Assembly: GCA_046160485.1 (NCBI GenBank)
Contig: JBJXGV010000063.1
Coordinates: 23,862 to 87,861 of the forward strand
Direction of reading: 5' to 3'
DNA: 64,000 nucleotides
Source of the DNA: JBJXGV01 sp046160485
GTDB taxonomy: Bacteria; Orphanbacterota; Orphanbacteria; JBJXGV01
The position numbers were made by a program, and so were the translations under genes. The notes under the pieces are model-generated. The model had not been told where the DNA came from. It searched no databases and saw only the letters and a program-made list of their open reading frames with translations. This document shows, piece after piece, positions 60,631 through 64,000 of this stretch (position 1 is its first letter; the number at the start of each line of letters is the position of its first letter).

Positions 60631-61889
60631 GCGGGCGCGAGCCCCGCGGCAATCGGCGCCGCCGCCGGCGAGCCGATAGCGAAGGGAATCGTGATCGCGA
60701 CGAACGCGCCGCCGTCGGGGGAGTGGCCGAGTTCGAATCGATGCGCGCGTGCGTAGAGGTGCTCGAGCCGGGAACGCGTGTTCTCGAGACCGACTCCCCG
60801 GCCCGCCTCGAGGCCCCTCTCGGAGGGAAAGCCGGGACCGGAGTCGTGCACCTCGACTCGGAGATTCTCGCCGTCGCGCCGCGCGACGATGCGGACGGAT
60901 CCCGGCCCGGGACTCGCGGAGATTCCGTGCTGCATCGCGTTCTCGACGAGCGGTTGCAGCGTCAGGCTCGGAAAGGACGCTTCGCGCGTGCCTTCGCCGA
61001 TTTCCTGCACCACCGTGAGGCGATCCGAAAACCGCACTCTCTGAATCTCGAGGTAGAGGTCGAGAATCGCGAGCTCGCGCGAGAGCGGCGCGATAGGCGA
61101 GACGTCCTGTCGAATCGTGATCCGCAAGAGTTCGCTTAAGCACTCGAGCACGCGTGCGACCGTCGCGCGATCGCCTTTCATCGCGAGCACGGAGACGGTG
61201 TTGAGCGTATTGAAGAGAAAATGCGGCTGAATCTGCGCGCGCAGCGCGTCGAGGCGAGCTTGCGCGAGCATCGCTTCGAGCTTCGATGACGCAAGTTCCC
61301 GCGCGCGCGACTCCGAGTAGAACCGAAACGCGCTCCACGATCCCACGATCGCCCAGTAGATCAAGAGGTCGATCGCTAGGTACTGCGTCAGGAGATGGCG
61401 GAGCCGGAACGCGAATTGGTTCGGGATGCCTTCGATGATGAAGCCGTAGGTGACGACACATGCGGCCAGGTGCGCCACGGTGAAGACCAAGCTCGCGACA
61501 AGATGCAATGGAACGCTGCGGTGCCACGCGCGAACGCCGAGCGGAAATCGCGCGCACAGCTTGACGACCGCGAACGCGAGTGGAATCAAGAGCAGCCAAC
61601 GCGGAAGCGTCATCACCAACGCCGCGTCCCAGCGCATCGGATCCGCGCCGCCGAGCCTGCGGAGCGAAATCTGCGTCGTCTCGAGCAGCCCGAACAAGAG
61701 CGGGATGCTGATTACCGCGGCGACGCCGTAGCGGTATGGAATCGCGCGGGCGCTCGATTCCGGTTCGAGCGCCTCGCGCGGCGCAGAGGCCGTCGCGCCC
61801 GTGGCCGGCGGCGGTCTCACACCAGCTCGCACGGCGCACCACCTTCTGGTCCCATCGGGGCGCGCATCGTCCCAACGCGGAGTGGCCAC
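60627..61889 (-). CDS. LytS/YehU-type sensor histidine kinase
   Basis: 420 residues with about four membrane helices (52-185). A His_kinase domain follows with the phosphorylation site LRAQIQPHFLFNTLN, then the ATPase N box LVENAMQHGI, and GPGFPSERGLEAGRGVGLEN in the G region (visible as DSGPGF and GVGLENTRSRLEHLY). The first 45 residues from GTG 61889 are low-complexity, so a later start is possible. The sensor part shows no recognisable ligand domain. It is divergent from the FG-GAP gene, with a 75-bp gap. Confidence 0.92.
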   Translation of the reverse strand: MATPRWDDARPDGTRRWCAVRAGVRPPPATGATASAPREALEPESSARAIPYRYGVAAVISIPLLFGLLETTQISLRRLGGADPMRWDAALVMTLPRWLLLIPLAFAVVKLCARFPLGVRAWHRSVPLHLVASLVFTVAHLAACVVTYGFIIEGIPNQFAFRLRHLLTQYLAIDLLIYWAIVGSWSAFRFYSESRARELASSKLEAMLAQARLDALRAQIQPHFLFNTLNTVSVLAMKGDRATVARVLECLSELLRITIRQDVSPIAPLSRELAILDLYLEIQRVRFSDRLTVVQEIGEGTREASFPSLTLQPLVENAMQHGISASPGPGSVRIVARRDGENLRVEVHDSGPGFPSERGLEAGRGVGLENTRSRLEHLYARAHRFELGHSPDGGAFVAITIPFAIGSPAAAPIAAGLAPA

Positions 61890-61964
61890 GCGCGCCGACG
61901 CCGTACGCTTGGCACCGACCCCGAGCCGAGGAATCGTTGGTATCCGCAGAAGGAGTTTTCGATC

Positions 61965-63773
61965 ATGACATCACCCGCGCTCGTTTCTAGTTTCGCCCGC
62001 CGCGTCACGACGCGCTCGATCGCGCGCGCCATTCGCGCCTCCACGCTCGCGATTCTTGCCGCTTTTCCCGCGGCGAGTCATGCGCAGACGTTCACGCGCA
62101 TCCTAGATGCGGCGAATCCCGTGGTCAACGATACGCTCGAGAGCGGCGGCGGTTGTTGGATCGATCTCGACGACGACGGCCGCCTCGAGCTGTTCGTCGC
62201 GCACGGGAATCTCTCCGACCAAGACAACTCGCTCTACTGGAACGACGGCGCCGGCGGATTCGCTCGCGTGTCGACGGGGCCCATCGTCAACGATGGCGGA
62301 TCATCGATCGGCGGCACCTTCGGCGACTTCGACGACGACGGCCGGGTCGACCTCTTCGTCACCAACCGGAACAACTTCGGAAACTTTCTCTATCGCGGCG
62401 AGGGCGACTCGTCGTTCACGCGCCTCACCACGGGAGATCCCGCGACGGATGTGGCGAACTCGAATAGCTCCTCGTGGGTCGACATCGATCGTGACGGCGA
62501 TCTGGATCTCTACTGCGTGAACTTCGCAGGCGCCGACTTTCTCTATGAGAACGGCGGTGGGCCAGGTTTCAATCTCGTCGCTGTCGACACAACGGCGCCT
62601 CAGGCTGGGAACGCGCCGACGATTCTCGGGGCGTGGGCGGACTACGACAACGACCGCGACGCCGACCTCTTCCTCGCGATCGCTGGGACTGCAAACGACG
62701 TGCTCTACCGGAACGACGGCGGGCTGGTCTTCACGCCGACGACGTTTAGCGACGGCCGCTCGACGCTCGGCGCGAGTTGGGGCGATTACGACAACGACGG
62801 CGATCTCGATCTCGTCGCGGCCAATTTCGTAACGCAGAACAACATCCTCTACAACAACGGCGGCGCGCCGGGGTTCGCGCTCACACCGGTCGCGGGGAGT
62901 CCGGTCGCGACGATCGCGGGAAACAACATCGGCACTGGCTGGGGCGACTACGACAACGACGGTGACCTCGACCTGTTCATCGCGCGGGACGGGCAGAACA
63001 ATCTGCTCTTCGAAAACGGCGGGCCGCCAACGTACGCGTTCACGCGCGTGCTGACGGGGTCGATCGTCAACGACGGCGGCAATTCGTTCGGCTGCGTCTG
63101 GGGCGACTACGACGCCGATGGCGCGCTCGATCTCTTCGTCGCGAACAGGCTCAATCAGGCCGACTTTCTCTACCACAACGACGGCAACGCGAATCATTGG
63201 CTCACGGTGCGCTGCACGGGCGCATCGCCGAATCGCTCCGCGATCGGGGCGCGCGTGCGCGTGCGGGCGACGATCGGCGGATCGCCGCGTTGGCAGACGC
63301 GCGTTGTCGAGGCCCAGTCGGGATACAACTCGCAGAATCTCGACCTCCACTTCGGGTTCGGCGGGGCGACCGTCGCGGAGTCGCTCATCGTGCAGTGGCC
63401 GATCGGGGATGCCGACACGCTACTCGGTATTCCGCTCGATGCGCTCCTGCGGCTCTCGCAGGGATCGCCCGCGACGGGAGTCGGCGGCCCGCCGGGCGCG
63501 CGCGGAGAGGCTGCGTCCCGCGTCGCTCTTGCGCAAATCGGCACGGGAACTTCGCTCGCCGTCCGCATCGTGCTCCCCGAGGCGGAGGAGGCGCGCCTCG
63601 TCCTCTACGATCTCGCGGGGCGTCTCGTGCGCACGATGTGGCAGGGCCCGCGCGAAGCCGGCACTCATCGCATCGACTGCGCCCGGCCAGACGAACTCCC
63701 GAGCGGCGTTTACGTTTGCCGGCTCTCGACGGCCGCAGGCGACCGATCCATCAAGATCGTTCAGGTGCGCTAG
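61965..63773 (+). CDS. Secreted FG-GAP/VCBS and ASPIC/UnbV repeat protein with FlgD-like C-terminus
   Basis: 602 residues with a signal peptide (to about AQTFTRIL) and about six FG-GAP repeats (WIDLDDDGRLELFVA, GDFDDDGRVDLFV, ADYDNDRDADLFLA, GDYDNDGDLDLVA, GDYDNDGDLDLFIA and GDYDADGALDLFVA). An ASPIC/UnbV segment (NHWLTVRCTGASPNRSAIG) and a FlgD-type tail (LVLYDLAGRLVRTMW ... SGVYVCRL) follow. AGGAG (61951-61955) precedes the ATG. It is a paralogue of the protein at 17477. The divergent two-component pair could control it; that is speculative. Confidence 0.88.
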   Translation: MTSPALVSSFARRVTTRSIARAIRASTLAILAAFPAASHAQTFTRILDAANPVVNDTLESGGGCWIDLDDDGRLELFVAHGNLSDQDNSLYWNDGAGGFARVSTGPIVNDGGSSIGGTFGDFDDDGRVDLFVTNRNNFGNFLYRGEGDSSFTRLTTGDPATDVANSNSSSWVDIDRDGDLDLYCVNFAGADFLYENGGGPGFNLVAVDTTAPQAGNAPTILGAWADYDNDRDADLFLAIAGTANDVLYRNDGGLVFTPTTFSDGRSTLGASWGDYDNDGDLDLVAANFVTQNNILYNNGGAPGFALTPVAGSPVATIAGNNIGTGWGDYDNDGDLDLFIARDGQNNLLFENGGPPTYAFTRVLTGSIVNDGGNSFGCVWGDYDADGALDLFVANRLNQADFLYHNDGNANHWLTVRCTGASPNRSAIGARVRVRATIGGSPRWQTRVVEAQSGYNSQNLDLHFGFGGATVAESLIVQWPIGDADTLLGIPLDALLRLSQGSPATGVGGPPGARGEAASRVALAQIGTGTSLAVRIVLPEAEEARLVLYDLAGRLVRTMWQGPREAGTHRIDCARPDELPSGVYVCRLSTAAGDRSIKIVQVR

Positions 63774-64000
63774 TACGATCACATCAGTCAGCGAGAGTTC
63801 TCCTCAAGCCGGGAGTTTGGGGAGAGGATGTGAGCCGGGCTCGGGGTGCCGATCTTGCGCTGGAGGCGCGATCCGCGACCTCGGTATTCAGATGGGTAAC
63901 CCGACCCGGCCGACAAGCCACGATTGAGGGAACGGAGGCGCTGGAGACGGCGACCTCGAGTCGAGCACTAGCGTGTGGGATGTCGCGCCGGTTGAGGGGC
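63774..64000 (+). other. Non-coding, possibly structured RNA-like 3' region
   Basis: 227 bases with no convincing protein gene. A stem pairs GATC and GCGC at 63851-63860 with GCGC and GATC at 63866-63873. A second pairing, GGGTAACCC, is at 63894-63902. Phrases such as GGGTAACCC followed by GACAAGCC recall catalytic or large structured RNAs (group II introns have similar domain I sequences), but this is a weak resemblance. The element, if real, continues beyond the window. Confidence 0.3.

Noticed and set aside
1..64000. tRNA, rRNA, IS elements, phage genes or a defence island
   Set aside because: Intergenic gaps are short and none shows such features; no transposase, integrase or nuclease-type defence gene was recognised.

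Overview
The window is a dense, high-GC bacterial chromosome segment with about 60 protein genes, many GTG or TTG starts, and many 1-4 bp stop/start overlaps. No rRNA, tRNA, CRISPR array, transposase or integrase was seen. Three large exported proteins carry FG-GAP/VCBS or LVIVP repeats and end in FlgD-like C-terminal domains of the kind linked to Por/type IX secretion. With an 11-subunit complex I and a system I cytochrome c maturation locus, this points to an uncultured FCB-type lineage (Eisenbacteria-like or a relative). The lineage is an inference.

Layout. 0-3.7 kb: 3' end of an MDR-family reductase, then a minus-strand run of lipoprotein, thioredoxin reductase and leucyl aminopeptidase. 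3.9-14.7 kb: nuoABCDHIJKLMN with no nuoEFG, ending in a tiny zinc-ribbon membrane protein. 14.8-17.4 kb: a Cys-rich MerR regulator with a perfect operator-like palindrome, the Fe-S carrier Mrp, and a sigma-70 factor. 17.5-22.4 kb: secreted FG-GAP protein, an unusual NUDIX/[2Fe-2S]-ferredoxin fusion, a pteridine-reductase-like SDR and an M24 peptidase. 22.5-23.9 kb: ErpA and a four-cluster polyferredoxin with a possible alpha-crystallin-like N-terminus. 24-27.4 kb: HD-domain protein, membrane protein, class II aldolase, hydrolase. 27.6-28.6 kb: second sigma-70 factor. 28.6-31.4 kb: lipoprotein, SGNH-like protein and methyltransferase on the minus strand.

31.6-38.4 kb: a pterin/folate run (a PTPS paralogue with the ExxHGH motif, GTP cyclohydrolase I, a methyl-THF methyltransferase-like protein), leading into LemA, an HtpX-like protease and YpfJ. 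38.4-42.9 kb: unknown anchored protein, large exported zincin, DHH phosphoesterase. 43.0-50.8 kb: the ccm operon (E, a CBS protein, F, H, a CcmI-like/zinc-ribbon fusion, an unknown exported protein, A, B, C, D). 50.9-56.5 kb: membrane winged-helix regulator, ankyrin lipoprotein, TPR membrane protein, ThiC. 56.7-63.8 kb: LVIVP protein, endonuclease IV, LytS/LytR-type two-component pair, and a third secreted FG-GAP protein. The last 227 bases are non-coding and look structured.

Functionally the window joins membrane energy conservation (complex I fed by something other than an attached NADH module), c-type cytochrome maturation and Fe-S handling. A ferredoxin-type donor to complex I is plausible, and the polyferredoxin at 22.9 kb is a local candidate, but this is inference only. 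Folate genes suggest a dihydroneopterin aldolase bypass. All calls come from reading the sequence; no database search was run.
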